A stretch of DNA of 64,000 nt from Sulfuriferula nivalis (GCF_009937995.1 NZ_AP021881.1:2480001-2544000); one strand, 5' to 3'. Positions 52,316 to 63,290 are shown, counted from the stretch's first letter. The notes: generated from the letters alone by a model not told the origin. Numbers and translations are program-made.

Positions 52316-52343
52316 ATTATACAGAGCTATTTTACGTTGTCAA
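52316..52343 (-). promoter_or_regulatory. rRNA operon promoter (sigma-70)
   Basis: On the minus strand TTGACA (52338-52343) and TATAAT (52316-52321), both perfect, are 16 bases apart; a GC-rich stretch follows, as in stringently controlled promoters. Transcription should start near 52309, about 230 bases before 16S. Confidence 0.85.
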
Positions 52344-52360
52344 CTATATTTCTTGTTTAT

Positions 52361-53539
52361 TTAACATTGACGTCTTATTTTTAACATTAATCCTGTGATA
52401 CATACCAACATCAACAAACCTAAAACAAACATATCAGCCGTCACCGAATAGTTCGCTATCCCGCTATAGCCACTCACCAGTACCAACATCGTTATATTTT
52501 CAAACAGGTTTTGTATTGCCAGTGCATGCCCTGCACCTACGGTTACATGCCCTCGCTGTTGCAGTAACGCATTCAATGGAACTACGAACAATCCACCCGC
52601 CACCCCCAGCAATACCAGCAGTAGCGCAACGCCATATATAGCATGCTGCAACGACAGCAGCATAATAATAGGTCCTATAAACAATCCAACTACAAACACC
52701 TTATTTACGTTATCTAAGGTAACGAATTTTGCTGCAATAATGGCACCTATAACGATACCTATAGATAGCACCCCCATTAAATTTGCAGGTGTTTGGTTAT
52801 CCATTATTCCCAGTGCCAACGGCACCCAAATAAACAACATCAAACGTAATGTTGCACCACTTCCCCAAAACAAACTTGTCCCTAACAAGCTTACAAGTGC
52901 TTGTGGATCCTTTATCAATTTCATCAATGAATTGAGAAATTCGGTAATTAGTTTATGCATCCGCCATTGCTGCATTTCATGTTCGGCTACAATTTTAGGA
53001 ATAAATAAATTGAGTACTGCTGCTAGAACATAAATCCCAACCACACTGAGTAAAGCCAATCGTACGGACTGGTCGGCCAGCCAACCCCCTAGCACTACAC
53101 CTAACAATATTGCGGCAATAGTTGAGCCTTCCAGCCAGCTATTAGCCCTTACTAACTTATCCACATGAAAAAATTGCGTCAATATGCCATATTTTGCCGG
53201 CGAATAAAGAGTCGCCCCAATACCTACTATTACGTATGAAACCACTGGCGATACCTGCGCAACAACCAGCAACGTACCCACAAGTTTGACTGTGTTACCA
53301 ACCAGCATTACCCTGCCTTTAGGGTAAGCATCCGCAAGCGCACCCACAAAAGGTGCCAACACAATAAACGGCACTACAAATCCAATTTGCAGCCAACTAA
53401 TATGCTGAGCCTGCCCGGCTGATTTCATTGAGGCTATCAATGCTATTAACAAAGCATTATCAGCCAACGCCGACAAAAATTGTGCTGTTAATAATGCAAA
53501 CATCGGTCTGGATTTCAATTCCAGATTCAAATTAGCCAT
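52361..53539 (-). CDS. lplT: Lysophospholipid transporter LplT (MFS family)
   Basis: Flips lyso-phospholipids across the inner membrane so that Aas can re-acylate them. The product has about 392 residues with roughly 12 membrane segments and the MFS loop GALADAYPKGRVM. I chose ATG 53539 (AGGGGTG ahead of it); a GTG at 53545 overlapping the aas stop is possible. The aas-lplT pairing supports the function. It is the last gene before the rRNA promoter region. Confidence 0.9.
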   Translation of the reverse strand: MANLNLELKSRPMFALLTAQFLSALADNALLIALIASMKSAGQAQHISWLQIGFVVPFIVLAPFVGALADAYPKGRVMLVGNTVKLVGTLLVVAQVSPVVSYVIVGIGATLYSPAKYGILTQFFHVDKLVRANSWLEGSTIAAILLGVVLGGWLADQSVRLALLSVVGIYVLAAVLNLFIPKIVAEHEMQQWRMHKLITEFLNSLMKLIKDPQALVSLLGTSLFWGSGATLRLMLFIWVPLALGIMDNQTPANLMGVLSIGIVIGAIIAAKFVTLDNVNKVFVVGLFIGPIIMLLSLQHAIYGVALLLVLLGVAGGLFVVPLNALLQQRGHVTVGAGHALAIQNLFENITMLVLVSGYSGIANYSVTADMFVLGLLMLVCITGLMLKIRRQC

Positions 53540-53541
53540 GC

Positions 53542-55683
53542 TCACACCCCTGCCCCCATTTGTTTGAGCGTCACATAATCTACTTTGCCTGTACCCAACA
53601 ACGGCAAAGCTTCAATGATGATAATTTTACGCGGCACGGCTATATCTGATTGACCAAGGACTCTGGCTGACTGTTGCAAATGCTCACGTGTTAATGCCAC
53701 ATCCGTGGTGTATAACAAAATGGCCTCACCACGCTGCGCATCAGGTTGCGAAGTAGCTGCATGCTGCTTTGCGGGCGACGCTTCATTAGCTATCCGCTCA
53801 ACCACTTCCAAAGAGACCATTTCACCCGCAATTTTGGCAAAGCGTTTTACGCGCCCCAGAATATGAATAAACCCTTGTTCATCGCGATAAACAATATCAC
53901 CTGTTTCATACCATCCGACTCCTAATTCTGATTGCGGCGGCTCAAGCTGACCCGGGTGTTCTACACGCAAATAACCAGACATCATATTCGGACCATGCAC
54001 ATAAAGCATTCCACCATGCTCAATTCCAGGCACAGGCAGGATACGCGCATCTATTCCCGGCAATAACTGCCCAACTGTCCCTTTTCTGAAAGCCATTGGC
54101 GTATTAACCGCCAATACAGGTGCCGTTTCGGTTGCGCCATAACCTTCCAGTATTCTGATACCAAATTTCTCAAACCATACCTCTCGCACGGCGTCACTCA
54201 CCTTCTCCGCCCCTGCAACGACGTAGCGAAGTCGATAAAAATCATAGGGATGCGCAAACTTGGCGTAATTACCCAGAAAAGTACCAGTGCCAAACAAAAT
54301 CGTGCAACTTTTATCGTATATCACCTCTGGAATGATGCGGTAATGCAGAGGAGTGGGGTAAAGAAACACATTCATCCCAGTCAAAATCGGCAGCAGCGTC
54401 CCACCTGTTAGCCCAAACGAATGGAACATAGGCAACGCATTAAACACTTTGTCGGTAGGCTGCATATCGATTACAGCTCTAACCTGCGCTACATTTGATA
54501 ACAACGCCCGATGCGACAACACCACGCCTTTTGGCTTACCTTCCGAACCCGAGGTAAACAACACTACAGCGGGATCTTCCGGATTTCCGTGCGATAAAAT
54601 CTGATTGGGAAAATAAGTCGCGGCCATCACCCATAACTTATCTGGCCAAGTCATAGCAGCCTTGATATCTTCCAGATATAGAAATTGCACCTGCGGCAAT
54701 TCCTGCACCACTGTAACTAAATTCGCCTTTTCCAGAAACAACCGTGAAGTCAACACCAGCTTTATATCCGCAGCTTTAAATGCACTCGCCATACCATCAC
54801 GGCCTGCCGTATGATTAATCATCGCAGCCACCCGGCCACACGCAGAGAGACCAAACACCGCCGCAACCGTCGGCGCCAGATTAGGCAGCAAAATACCTAT
54901 GCGCTCACCCCCTTGTGTATCGCGAGATAGCACACGCCCTATTGCCATAGACAATTTAAACAAGGTACGGTAACTCATGGGGACTTGCCGCACATCCTCA
55001 AGCACTTTACGCCGTGCGCCATAGATCAACATGGTTTCACGCAATGCTTGCCATAAAGTCAATCTTGGTTGAGATTGAAATAACATTTCCTGCATAACTT
55101 GACGCAACAACTCGCCCGCCTGCTTACGACGCAATTTCGCACTAGGCAATACTGGCATAGGGATATAGGTTGATGGCTGAATGAAAATACGGATAGCAGG
55201 AAATAGGCGATGCGGATAATTACCCGTTAAACGGCTAAAATACGAGCGGGCTGGACCATCCAGCCGCACTGCAACAACTGCCGCACCCGTCTTAGCAGCA
55301 ATAAATGCCGTGCCGTCATAAATCTTCATCAAACTGCCTGTCAGCGTAATTCTTCCCTCTGGAAAAATCACTACAGGCCGACCACTTTCAACCAAGCGCA
55401 AGACAGTTTTCATTGCCATCGGCTGCATAGGATTTACCGGCAAGTAATCAACCAATTTCAACAATATGCGAAATACGGGATTTTCTGCGACCCAGCTATG
55501 CACGACAAATACTGGATTAACCGGTAAAAACAAACCTAACAATAAGCCATCTAAAAATGACTCATGATTAGCCACAATCAACGTGCGCGGGTGGTTAAAT
55601 GCGTTTAAATCACCTTCAACCTTGACGCGAAAAACAACACGACACAGCAGACGCAAACCATATCTCAAAGCATTTCGTAACAT
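53542..55683 (-). CDS. aas: Aas: acyltransferase / acyl-ACP synthetase
   Basis: Bifunctional enzyme that repairs lysophosphatidylethanolamine. The product has 713 residues from ATG 55683, which has AAAGGTG ahead of it; the longer GTG frame is less likely. An N-terminal PlsC domain has the HX4D site (His40-Glu-Ser-Phe-Leu-Asp45, ANHESFLDG) and FPEGRITLTG. A C-terminal AMP-binding domain has VVLFTSGSEGKPKGVVLSH, GYGATETAPV and YETGDIVYRD. It overlaps lplT and is divergent from folA. Confidence 0.93.
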   Translation of the reverse strand: MLRNALRYGLRLLCRVVFRVKVEGDLNAFNHPRTLIVANHESFLDGLLLGLFLPVNPVFVVHSWVAENPVFRILLKLVDYLPVNPMQPMAMKTVLRLVESGRPVVIFPEGRITLTGSLMKIYDGTAFIAAKTGAAVVAVRLDGPARSYFSRLTGNYPHRLFPAIRIFIQPSTYIPMPVLPSAKLRRKQAGELLRQVMQEMLFQSQPRLTLWQALRETMLIYGARRKVLEDVRQVPMSYRTLFKLSMAIGRVLSRDTQGGERIGILLPNLAPTVAAVFGLSACGRVAAMINHTAGRDGMASAFKAADIKLVLTSRLFLEKANLVTVVQELPQVQFLYLEDIKAAMTWPDKLWVMAATYFPNQILSHGNPEDPAVVLFTSGSEGKPKGVVLSHRALLSNVAQVRAVIDMQPTDKVFNALPMFHSFGLTGGTLLPILTGMNVFLYPTPLHYRIIPEVIYDKSCTILFGTGTFLGNYAKFAHPYDFYRLRYVVAGAEKVSDAVREVWFEKFGIRILEGYGATETAPVLAVNTPMAFRKGTVGQLLPGIDARILPVPGIEHGGMLYVHGPNMMSGYLRVEHPGQLEPPQSELGVGWYETGDIVYRDEQGFIHILGRVKRFAKIAGEMVSLEVVERIANEASPAKQHAATSQPDAQRGEAILLYTTDVALTREHLQQSARVLGQSDIAVPRKIIIIEALPLLGTGKVDYVTLKQMGAGV

Positions 55684-55764
55684 AGTCACCTTTACACTCT
55701 CAACAATATTAATTAGCGTCACACGCCATCAGCACCGATATAATACCGCTTAAGGAGAAAAACC

Positions 55765-56244
55765 ATGCCCATCATTTCACTTATTGCAGCCATGAGCAAA
55801 AATCGTGTTATTGGCATTAACAATACATTGCCATGGCATTTACCCGCGGATCTACAGCATTTCAAACAACTCACACTAGGCCACCCCATCATCATGGGCC
55901 GCAAAACATTTGAGTCAATAGGTCGCGCATTACCAGGCCGTACCAATCTGATTATTTCGCGCAACAATTACTTTGCACCTGCTAACTGCGTGGTGGTCAG
56001 CAGTATTGAAGCCGCAATTGATTCATGCAAAGAACTTAATGAGATGTTTTTTATTGGCGGTGCACAAATCTATGAACAAGCCATACAAGTTGCCGATCGC
56101 CTCTATTTAACTGAGATAGCTACTGAAATAACCGGTGATGCACATTTTCCAGAAATCGATAGTGCACACTGGCTGGAAACGGATAGGCAACACCATCAGG
56201 AGCTGCCTTACGCTTATGACTTTGTGACCTACAACCGCAAATAG
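55765..56244 (+). CDS. folA: Dihydrofolate reductase
   Basis: Reduces dihydrofolate to tetrahydrofolate with NADPH. The 159-residue product has MPIISLIAAMSKNRVIGINN, LPWHLPADL with the catalytic Asp29, and GRKTFESIGRALPGRTN for NADPH binding. A good ribosome-binding site (AAGGAG) precedes ATG 55765. A shared terminator separates it from the convergent helicase gene. Confidence 0.97.
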   Translation: MPIISLIAAMSKNRVIGINNTLPWHLPADLQHFKQLTLGHPIIMGRKTFESIGRALPGRTNLIISRNNYFAPANCVVVSSIEAAIDSCKELNEMFFIGGAQIYEQAIQVADRLYLTEIATEITGDAHFPEIDSAHWLETDRQHHQELPYAYDFVTYNRK

Positions 56245-56252
56245 CAGACAAT

Positions 56253-56279
56253 AAAAAAGGCGCATAAAGCGCCTTTTTT
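56253..56279. terminator. Bidirectional terminator between folA and rhlE
   Basis: AAAAAAGGCGC and GCGCCTTTTTT form a perfect stem with a 5-base loop, serving both convergent genes. Confidence 0.92.
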
Positions 56280-56294
56280 CAAATCACCTGGAGA

Positions 56295-57941
56295 TTAACT
56301 CCAAGAACGATTACCGTTACCGCGGTTTCCACCACCATTGCCAGTGTTACCACCACCGTTGCCGCCGCTATTGCCACCACGGTATCCGCCAGTAGCACCT
56401 TGACCATCACGACGAGCACCTGAGTTACCTGCAGGGCGTGGCGCGCTATCACGACGCGGTGCAGCTGGTGCTGAAGTTGAATTACCCCAGCTATTACCGT
56501 TTACTGCTGGTGCTGCAGCGCGATCGGCACCACGATCATTGCCGCGATTGGCAAAACCATTGTCACGATTTGCATAGCCATTGTCACGACCAGCAAAACC
56601 ACTGTCGCGGCTAGGCGCACCGCCATCACGATTAGCAAAACCGTTTTGACCACGATCACCGTCACTACGCTGATTGTTGTTACCGTAGCCACTGCTACGA
56701 CGCTGTTCACCATAACCACCGCCACCACCTGCTGGACGACCACCGCGACCTGCCCCATTGCTAGGACGGCCACCGCTTGGCGCACTACCAGTACGTGGCT
56801 TAAGCTTAGGCTCAAGACCATCAATCACCTGTGCAGGAATCAGTTGACCAGTAAAGCGCTCAATACGCTTCAATTGCATAGAATCACGTGGGCTCGCCAA
56901 GGAAACCGCAATACCTGACGCACCAGCACGACCAGTACGACCAATACGGTGTACATAATCTTCTGGGTTCTTAGGCAAATCATAGTTGATAACGTGAGTA
57001 ATACCAGGCACATCCAGACCACGCGCGGCCACATCAGTAGCCACTAGCAGACGAATCGAACCATGACGCATTTGCGTAATAGTACGGTTACGCGCACCTT
57101 GATGCATATCACCGTGCAACGCAGCCACTTTATGACCTGCTGCTTGCAAGTCATCAGCCAAACTATCAGCATCACGCTTGGTAGCGGTGAAAATAATTGC
57201 TTGATTGATGTCTGTGTCATTCACCAAGTGGGTCAGAACACGATTTTTATGTGACAAATCGTCTACATAATGCATGTGCTGAGTAATGTTTTCATGACGC
57301 GCTTGCTGATGAGCCACTTCGATACGCTTAGGTGATTTCAACAACTGTGTAGCCAGACGTGCGATATTGCCTTCGAATGTTGCAGAGAACATTACGGTTT
57401 GACGAGTAGCAGGTGTCGCCATGGCGATACGCTCTACGTCATCGAAGAAGCCCATATCCAACATACGATCAGCTTCGTCCAGAATCAACAATTCCAAACG
57501 TGAGAAATCAATACGACCGCGTTCAATATGGTCAATCAAACGACCCGGTGTTGCTACCAGCACTTCATATGGCTGTGACAACATTTTGTTTTGTACTGGG
57601 TAAGGCATACCACCCAATACGCTAACTACTTTAACGCGGCGCAGATGTGAACCGTATTTTTGCGCAGCAGCAGTAACTTGCAATGCCAATTCACGAGTTG
57701 GTGTTAACACCAGCACACGCGGGCCACGAGCCGAAATAGCACTAGGGGTAGATAATTTTTCTAAAGCTGGCAACATAAACGCGGCTGTTTTACCAGTACC
57801 TGTTTGTGCGGAAGCCAATAAATCGTGACCTTCCAAAATCATTGGAATTGCTTGTTCTTGGATAGGTGTTGCTTGAGTGTAGCCAGAATCTTCTAACGCT
57901 TTGATAAGAGACTCATTAAGACCGAGAGATGCAAAAGACAT
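56295..57941 (-). CDS. rhlE: DEAD-box RNA helicase, RhlE type
   Basis: ATP-dependent RNA helicase for RNA remodelling, ribosome assembly or cold growth. The 548-residue product has the Q motif (YTQATPIQEQAIP, 21-33), Walker A AQTGTGKT (45-52), DEAD (155-158), SAT (186-188) and HRIGRTGRAG. After about residue 385 comes a low-complexity Gly/Arg/Asn tail with repeated RDNGFANRDNG-type units and a GGN-rich end, which should bind RNA. The 5' leader (57942 upward) has a 9-base-pair hairpin. Confidence 0.94.
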   Translation of the reverse strand: MSFASLGLNESLIKALEDSGYTQATPIQEQAIPMILEGHDLLASAQTGTGKTAAFMLPALEKLSTPSAISARGPRVLVLTPTRELALQVTAAAQKYGSHLRRVKVVSVLGGMPYPVQNKMLSQPYEVLVATPGRLIDHIERGRIDFSRLELLILDEADRMLDMGFFDDVERIAMATPATRQTVMFSATFEGNIARLATQLLKSPKRIEVAHQQARHENITQHMHYVDDLSHKNRVLTHLVNDTDINQAIIFTATKRDADSLADDLQAAGHKVAALHGDMHQGARNRTITQMRHGSIRLLVATDVAARGLDVPGITHVINYDLPKNPEDYVHRIGRTGRAGASGIAVSLASPRDSMQLKRIERFTGQLIPAQVIDGLEPKLKPRTGSAPSGGRPSNGAGRGGRPAGGGGGYGEQRRSSGYGNNNQRSDGDRGQNGFANRDGGAPSRDSGFAGRDNGYANRDNGFANRGNDRGADRAAAPAVNGNSWGNSTSAPAAPRRDSAPRPAGNSGARRDGQGATGGYRGGNSGGNGGGNTGNGGGNRGNGNRSWS

Positions 57942-58270
57942 GGTATTTCCTTATAAAAATGCAAAGCATAGCCAACGTTGGGGAGGCTATGCTTATAAGC
58001 CATCCACTGCCGGCGCGGGAACATCGTCGCTAACCGGGGTGGAGACTGCACTTTCAGGAAATTTCAGCTGAAATGCGATAAGGTCAGGGATCGATGGCGT
58101 GTGACTCTGTAATGTAACCAATCAACACGCACCTGATTGCTATGTGAGCAACCAGAAGCCAGCATTCTACACCAAGCTCATAATTAATCAAGTAATTTTT
58201 TAATCTTCATAAATCTATCATACTTAACATGGTATAATTTTCGGTTTATTAAATCTGGAACTTCATAAAT
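57942..58270. promoter_or_regulatory. Divergent rhlE/typA upstream region
   Basis: About 330 bases. A perfect 9-base stem AGCATAGCC/GGCTATGCT (57965-57993) lies in the rhlE leader. A -10-like TATAAT at 58233-58238 precedes typA but has no convincing -35. I see no gene here. Confidence 0.5.
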
Positions 58271-60076
58271 ATGGCTCGCGCGCTCCGTAACATCGCCATC
58301 ATCGCTCACGTCGATCATGGTAAAACCACTCTAGTCGACAAACTCCTGCAACAATCAGGTACGTTTGCCGCGCACCAATCCGTGACCGAACGCGTCATGG
58401 ATAGCAACGATCTGGAAAAAGAACGCGGCATTACTATTACTGCTAAAAATACCGCCCTCGAATACGAAGGCAACCACATCAACATCGTTGATACTCCAGG
58501 CCACGCCGATTTCGGTGGTGAAGTTGAGCGCGTATTATCCATGGTTGACGGCGTATTGTTGCTAATCGATGCTGTTGATGGCCCTATGCCACAAACTCGA
58601 TTCGTTACCCGTAAAGCTCTGGCATTGGGTTTAAAGCCTATCGTTGTGGTAAACAAAGTTGACCGCCCAGGCGCGCGTCCTGACTTTGCTGTTAACGCAA
58701 CATTCGATTTGTTCGACAAACTGGGTGCAACTGAAGAGCAACTGGATTTTCCAGTGGTTTACGCTTCTGCACTAAATGGCTTCGCGATGATGGACATGAG
58801 CGAAACCAGCGACAACATGCGCGCATTGTTCGAAACTATCCTGAGCCACGTACCACCTCCTCCTGGTGATGCTGAAGCACCGCTACAGTTGCAAATTACC
58901 GCTCTGGATTACTCCAGTTTCGTTGGTCGCATTGGTATTGGTCGTATCAGCAATGGCCGTATCAAACCAGGCCAAAGCGTGGTTGTTATGGCGGGTCCTG
59001 ATGGCACACCTAAAACAGGTCGTATCAACCAGGTTCTGGGTTTCCAGGGTCTGAACCGCGTTCTTGTTGACGAAGCTGAAGCAGGCGATATCGTTATCAT
59101 TAACGGTATCGAAGACATCGGCATTGGCGTAACCATTTGCGACAAAGAAAATCCGCAGCCTTTAGAAATGCTCAAGGTGGATGAACCTACCCTGACCATG
59201 ACTTTCCAGGTCAACAGCTCACCATTGGCCGGCACTGAAGGAAAGTTCGTTTCCAGCCGTCAGATTCGTGAACGCCTGAATAAAGAATTGCTCACCAACG
59301 TCGCGCTAAAAGTTGAAGACACTGACGACGCAGATACCTTCCTGGTTTCTGGTCGCGGCGAATTACACTTGACCATTCTGCTGGAAAATATGCGTCGCGA
59401 AGGTTTTGAAATCGCGGTTTCCAAGCCTCGCGTAGTATTCAAGGAAATCGATGGCGCAAAATGCGAACCATATGAAGCCTTGACTATCGACGTTGAAGAA
59501 GTCAACCAGGGCGCGATCATGGAAGAACTTGGTCGTCGCCGTGGTGATTTGCAAGACATGTCACCTGACGGTCAAGGTCGTGTACGTTTAGAGTACCTGA
59601 TCCCAGCCCGCGGCTTGATTGGTTTCCAATCAGAATTCATGACGCTGACTCGTGGTACAGGCATCATGGCGCACGTATTTGATGATTACGGCCCGATGAA
59701 AGCTGACATGCCTACCCGTCGTAACGGCGTTCTGATTTCACAAGAGCAAGGCGATGCAGTTGCTTATGCATTGTGGAAACTGGAAGATCGCGGTCGTATG
59801 TTTGTCTCCCCAGGCGACAAACTGTACGAAGGTATCATCATTGGTATTCATAGCCGCGACAATGACTTAGTGGTTAATCCAATCAAGGGTAAACAACTGA
59901 CCAACGTTCGCGCATCAGGTACGGATGAAGCAGTTCGCCTCACACCTGCGATGAAAATGACACTGGAATCAGCTGTTGAATTTATCGAAGATGATGAGCT
60001 GGTAGAAATCACCCCTATCTCTATTCGTATCCGCAAACGCTATTTGACTGAAAACGAACGCAAACGCAATCGTTAA
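58271..60076 (+). CDS. typA: Ribosome-associated GTPase TypA/BipA
   Basis: A translational GTPase that binds ribosomes and supports assembly and stress or cold growth. The 601-residue product has the P-loop HVDHGKTT (13-20), ERGIT, DTPGHADFGGEV and NKVD, EF-G-like domains III and V (RGELHLTILLENMRREGFE) and the BipA-specific C-terminal domain ending KRYLTENERKRNR. A terminator-like hairpin follows (60096). Confidence 0.97.
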   Translation: MARALRNIAIIAHVDHGKTTLVDKLLQQSGTFAAHQSVTERVMDSNDLEKERGITITAKNTALEYEGNHINIVDTPGHADFGGEVERVLSMVDGVLLLIDAVDGPMPQTRFVTRKALALGLKPIVVVNKVDRPGARPDFAVNATFDLFDKLGATEEQLDFPVVYASALNGFAMMDMSETSDNMRALFETILSHVPPPPGDAEAPLQLQITALDYSSFVGRIGIGRISNGRIKPGQSVVVMAGPDGTPKTGRINQVLGFQGLNRVLVDEAEAGDIVIINGIEDIGIGVTICDKENPQPLEMLKVDEPTLTMTFQVNSSPLAGTEGKFVSSRQIRERLNKELLTNVALKVEDTDDADTFLVSGRGELHLTILLENMRREGFEIAVSKPRVVFKEIDGAKCEPYEALTIDVEEVNQGAIMEELGRRRGDLQDMSPDGQGRVRLEYLIPARGLIGFQSEFMTLTRGTGIMAHVFDDYGPMKADMPTRRNGVLISQEQGDAVAYALWKLEDRGRMFVSPGDKLYEGIIIGIHSRDNDLVVNPIKGKQLTNVRASGTDEAVRLTPAMKMTLESAVEFIEDDELVEITPISIRIRKRYLTENERKRNR

Positions 60077-60095
60077 TATTTAGGTAGCGCAATAG

Positions 60096-60126
60096 AGGTG
60101 GAATCGCTGACGCGGCTCCACCTTTT
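60096..60126 (+). terminator. Terminator after typA
   Basis: AGGTGGA and TCCACCT form a 7-base stem with a 14-base loop, followed by a short T run. Confidence 0.65.
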
Positions 60127-60217
60127 GCGTTTATACATATTGGGCTTAACGCTTTATTTAGTCAGCTTTTCATGCTATTTTTAGCAAAATTTTTTACTTA
60201 AAAACTGGAGTATTAAC

Positions 60218-60643
60218 ATGGCAATTGAACGCACATTATCTATTATCAAACCTGACGCAGTCGCTAAAAATGTAATCGGTCAAATCTATCAGCGTTTTGA
60301 AGGCGCTGGCTTGAAAGTGATTGCTGCACGCATGATGCATTTGTCACGCGCTGAAGCTGAAGGTTTTTACGCAGTGCACAAAGAACGTCCATTCTTCAAA
60401 GACCTGGTTGATTTCATGATCTCTGGTCCAGTTATGGTACAAGCATTGCAAGGCGAAAACGCTATGCAAGTTAACCGCGACCTGATGGGCGCTACCGATC
60501 CTAAAAAAGCAGACAAAGGCACTATCCGTGCTGATTTTGCTGACAGCATAGACGCTAATGCAGTGCACGGTTCTGATTCAGTTGAGAATGCAGCTATCGA
60601 AATCGCTTACTTCTTCCCAGCTTTAAACGTTTACGCACGTTAA
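60218..60643 (+). CDS. ndk: Nucleoside diphosphate kinase
   Basis: Balances NTP pools by phosphate transfer. The 141-residue product has [12 protein letters not shown] and the catalytic His117 in NAVHGSDS. Strong ribosome-binding site context (ACTGGAG). Six bases before rlmN, starting the ndk-rlmN-pilF-rodZ-ispG run. Confidence 0.97.
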   Translation: MAIERTLSIIKPDAVAKNVIGQIYQRFEGAGLKVIAARMMHLSRAEAEGFYAVHKERPFFKDLVDFMISGPVMVQALQGENAMQVNRDLMGATDPKKADKGTIRADFADSIDANAVHGSDSVENAAIEIAYFFPALNVYAR

Positions 60644-60649
60644 TTTTAC

Positions 60650-61732
60650 ATGCCCGTCAATCTGCTCGATTACGACCTGCCTGGCCTGACCAGTTATTTT
60701 GCCGAACTCGGCGAAAAGCCGTTTCGTGCCAAGCAAGTGCTACGTTGGCTGCACCACTACGGCGCAGCAAACTTTGAGCAGATGACGGACTTAGCAAAAT
60801 CTCTCCGCACCAAACTAAATGAAGTTGCCAGCATCGTTCCGCCACAAATGATGGCAGAACAGGCATCCGTTGATGGCACACGTAAGTGGCTGCTGGATGT
60901 TGGCAGCATGAATGGTGTGGAGACCGTATTTATTCCCGATGATGGACGTGGCACATTGTGCATCTCGTCACAAGTCGGGTGCGCGCTTGAATGCACTTTC
61001 TGCTCTACAGGCAGACAAGGCTTCAATCGCAATCTAAGCGTGGCCGAAATTATCGGTCAGCTCTGGTGGGCTAATCGCGCTTTAGGTCACGACCCTAAAG
61101 GCGACCGCACCATCACCAACGTCGTCATGATGGGTATGGGCGAACCCTTGGCTAACTACGCCAACGTGGTCACCGCACTTAATCTTATGCTCGACGATAA
61201 CGCCTATGGTTTATCACGCCGCCGCGTCACCGTCAGCACCTCAGGTCTGGTTCCCGCTATGGACAGACTGCGCGAAGACTGCCCGGTCGCGCTCGCAGTT
61301 TCACTTCATGCCCCCAATGATAAACTGCGTGACGAAATCGTCCCTATCAACAAAAAATACCCACTAGCTGAACTCATGGCAGCTTGCCAACGATACCTGG
61401 AAAAAGCGCCTAGAGACTTTGTCACCTTCGAATACGTCTTGCTCGATGGCATTAACGACCAGCCTGTTCATGCGCATCAATTAGTACAACTGGTCAAAGA
61501 TGTACCGTGCAAATTCAACCTCATTCCTTTTAACCCGTTCCCTAATTCGGGTTATTTGTGTTCCAAAACGGATGCTATCCGTCGTTTCCGTGATATTTTG
61601 ATACAAGCAGGTCACATCGTCACCACACGCAAAACACGTGGCGACGACATCGACGCAGCGTGTGGTCAACTCGCTGGACAAGTTCAAGACAAAACCAAAC
61701 GCACTTTACGACGTATCGAGGTGAATCAATGA
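60650..61732 (+). CDS. rlmN: 23S rRNA (A2503)/tRNA (A37) C2-methyltransferase RlmN
   Basis: Radical-SAM enzyme that methylates C2 of A2503 in 23S rRNA and A37 in some tRNAs. The 360-residue product has the cluster motif CALECTFC (Cys111, 115, 118), GMGEPLANY, and the C-terminal Cys region in [10 protein letters not shown]. The stop overlaps the pilF start (ATGA). Confidence 0.96.
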   Translation: MPVNLLDYDLPGLTSYFAELGEKPFRAKQVLRWLHHYGAANFEQMTDLAKSLRTKLNEVASIVPPQMMAEQASVDGTRKWLLDVGSMNGVETVFIPDDGRGTLCISSQVGCALECTFCSTGRQGFNRNLSVAEIIGQLWWANRALGHDPKGDRTITNVVMMGMGEPLANYANVVTALNLMLDDNAYGLSRRRVTVSTSGLVPAMDRLREDCPVALAVSLHAPNDKLRDEIVPINKKYPLAELMAACQRYLEKAPRDFVTFEYVLLDGINDQPVHAHQLVQLVKDVPCKFNLIPFNPFPNSGYLCSKTDAIRRFRDILIQAGHIVTTRKTRGDDIDAACGQLAGQVQDKTKRTLRRIEVNQ

Positions 61733-62484
61733 ACAAAATTTTCGTCCTTTTAATACTGAGCAGCCTGATGTTATTCAACAGCATTGCACACGCTGATGAT
61801 GACCAACTTACTAAAGAGCAAAGACGGGCACGTATTCATACAGAACTAGGTGCCGCTTATTTCAATCGAGGCCAGTTTGCTGTTGCATTGGATGAATTGC
61901 GGGAAGCATTAACTTCAGATAACCACTATGCCACCACATATAGCATCATGGGCCTGGTTTACATGGAACTGAAAGAAGAAAAATCAGCAGAGGATAACTT
62001 CCGTCGAGCACTGGATTTAGCGCCAAATGATTCCGATATACGCAATAATTATGGCTGGTATTTGTGCACTCGTAAACGCTATGACGAATCCGTAGTGCAA
62101 TTCAATACCGCATTAGGCAATCCACTTTACAGCACGCCAGAACGCGCGATGACCAATGCAGGTATCTGTTCACTGCAAGCTGGAAAAACTGAACAGGCTG
62201 AAGGGTATCTGGAAAAATCACTCAAATTACAACCTAATCAGGCACAAGCTCTGACTAAATTAAGTGAGATTTACTTTCAGCAAGGCCGCTATTTTGAAGC
62301 TAAAACGCTAATTGACCGCTTTATCACAAATAACAATCCCACAGCAGAAGTCTTGTGGTTAGGTGTGCGTGTCGCACGCAAGCAAAACAACAAAGACGCT
62401 GAAGCCAGCTTTGCACAGCAATTACGCGGAATGTTCGCAGACGCGCCTGAAACCCAATTATTACTTCAGGGGAAATTTGAGTAA
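61729..62484 (+). CDS. pilF: Type IV pilus biogenesis protein PilF/PilW (TPR)
   Basis: Helps the PilQ secretin insert and assemble in the outer membrane. The product has 251 residues from ATG 61729. An N-terminal signal peptide ([21 protein letters not shown]) is followed by several TPR repeats ([27 protein letters not shown] and similar). No lipobox Cys is seen, unlike many PilF proteins, so membrane attachment is uncertain. Placement after rlmN and before rodZ is typical. Confidence 0.9.
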   Translation: MNKIFVLLILSSLMLFNSIAHADDDQLTKEQRRARIHTELGAAYFNRGQFAVALDELREALTSDNHYATTYSIMGLVYMELKEEKSAEDNFRRALDLAPNDSDIRNNYGWYLCTRKRYDESVVQFNTALGNPLYSTPERAMTNAGICSLQAGKTEQAEGYLEKSLKLQPNQAQALTKLSEIYFQQGRYFEAKTLIDRFITNNNPTAEVLWLGVRVARKQNNKDAEASFAQQLRGMFADAPETQLLLQGKFE

Positions 62485-63290
62485 TGCATCAGGATGAAGC
62501 ATCTATAGATACCCTTACTGTCGGTGAACAACTTTCTCATGCGCGTGCGGCAATGCAGCTAAGCATCGAGGATATTGCACAACATCTTAAGCTATCTCCA
62601 TTACAAATTACGCGCCTGGAGAACAATGATTTTGCCACACTAGGCGCCGTATTCAGTCGCGGCTTTGTAAGGTTGTACGCGCGTCATGTGGGATTAAATG
62701 CAGATGAACTTGTTGCAGCTATGGCAGGCAATTTGCATCGAAATAAAGAATCATTGAGTGTACACAATGAAGAAATCCCTCTTGGCAAAGGGTTATCAAA
62801 ATATTGGCTAATCCTCTTTGTTATGGCGATTATCCTGGTGCTGGGTGTACCACTGGCAATCTACTACTGGCTATCCAGCTCCGCAACTATCACGCCCGCT
62901 TCAAAGCCGCCCGTGATTGTGCCACATCCTGTTGCCCCGGCAGTCAATAAAGTTTTAGCCCCGACAGCATTACCACCCGCTGCGCCAGCCGCAGAAAAGA
63001 AAGATGCAACAACAGAAAATGACACAGCAGTTGAGCCTGTTACCGATGCCAATACAGGACGCATGTCTTTTAAATTCGACGCTGATTCGTGGGTTGAAAT
63101 TCGTGATGGCAGCAATCATACTGTGCTATCGCATTTATATCGCGCTGGTGAAACCGCTGAAATTTCAGGTACACCACCGTTGTCGCTAGTTATCGGCAAT
63201 GCTGCACAGGTCAGTTTGCAATATAACGATCAACCCGTTGATTTAAAACCCTATACAGGCGTAACTGTCGCCAAAGTCACTTTAAAATAG
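62484..63290 (+). CDS. rodZ: RodZ-like helix-turn-helix membrane protein
   Basis: Links the MreB cytoskeleton to the wall machinery and keeps rod shape. The 268-residue product has an N-terminal Xre-type helix-turn-helix (about 10-75, [22 protein letters not shown]), one membrane segment (about 110-131, [22 protein letters not shown]), a Pro/Ala-rich linker and a C-terminal beta domain (DUF4115-like, [22 protein letters not shown]). It overlaps the pilF stop by one base. Confidence 0.88.
   Translation: MHQDEASIDTLTVGEQLSHARAAMQLSIEDIAQHLKLSPLQITRLENNDFATLGAVFSRGFVRLYARHVGLNADELVAAMAGNLHRNKESLSVHNEEIPLGKGLSKYWLILFVMAIILVLGVPLAIYYWLSSSATITPASKPPVIVPHPVAPAVNKVLAPTALPPAAPAAEKKDATTENDTAVEPVTDANTGRMSFKFDADSWVEIRDGSNHTVLSHLYRAGETAEISGTPPLSLVIGNAAQVSLQYNDQPVDLKPYTGVTVAKVTLK

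Noticed and set aside
56501-56824. Repetitive DNA that might suggest a CRISPR or tandem array
   Set aside because: Repeats are codons of the Gly/Arg/Asn tail of the helicase, irregular in length, with no spacers.
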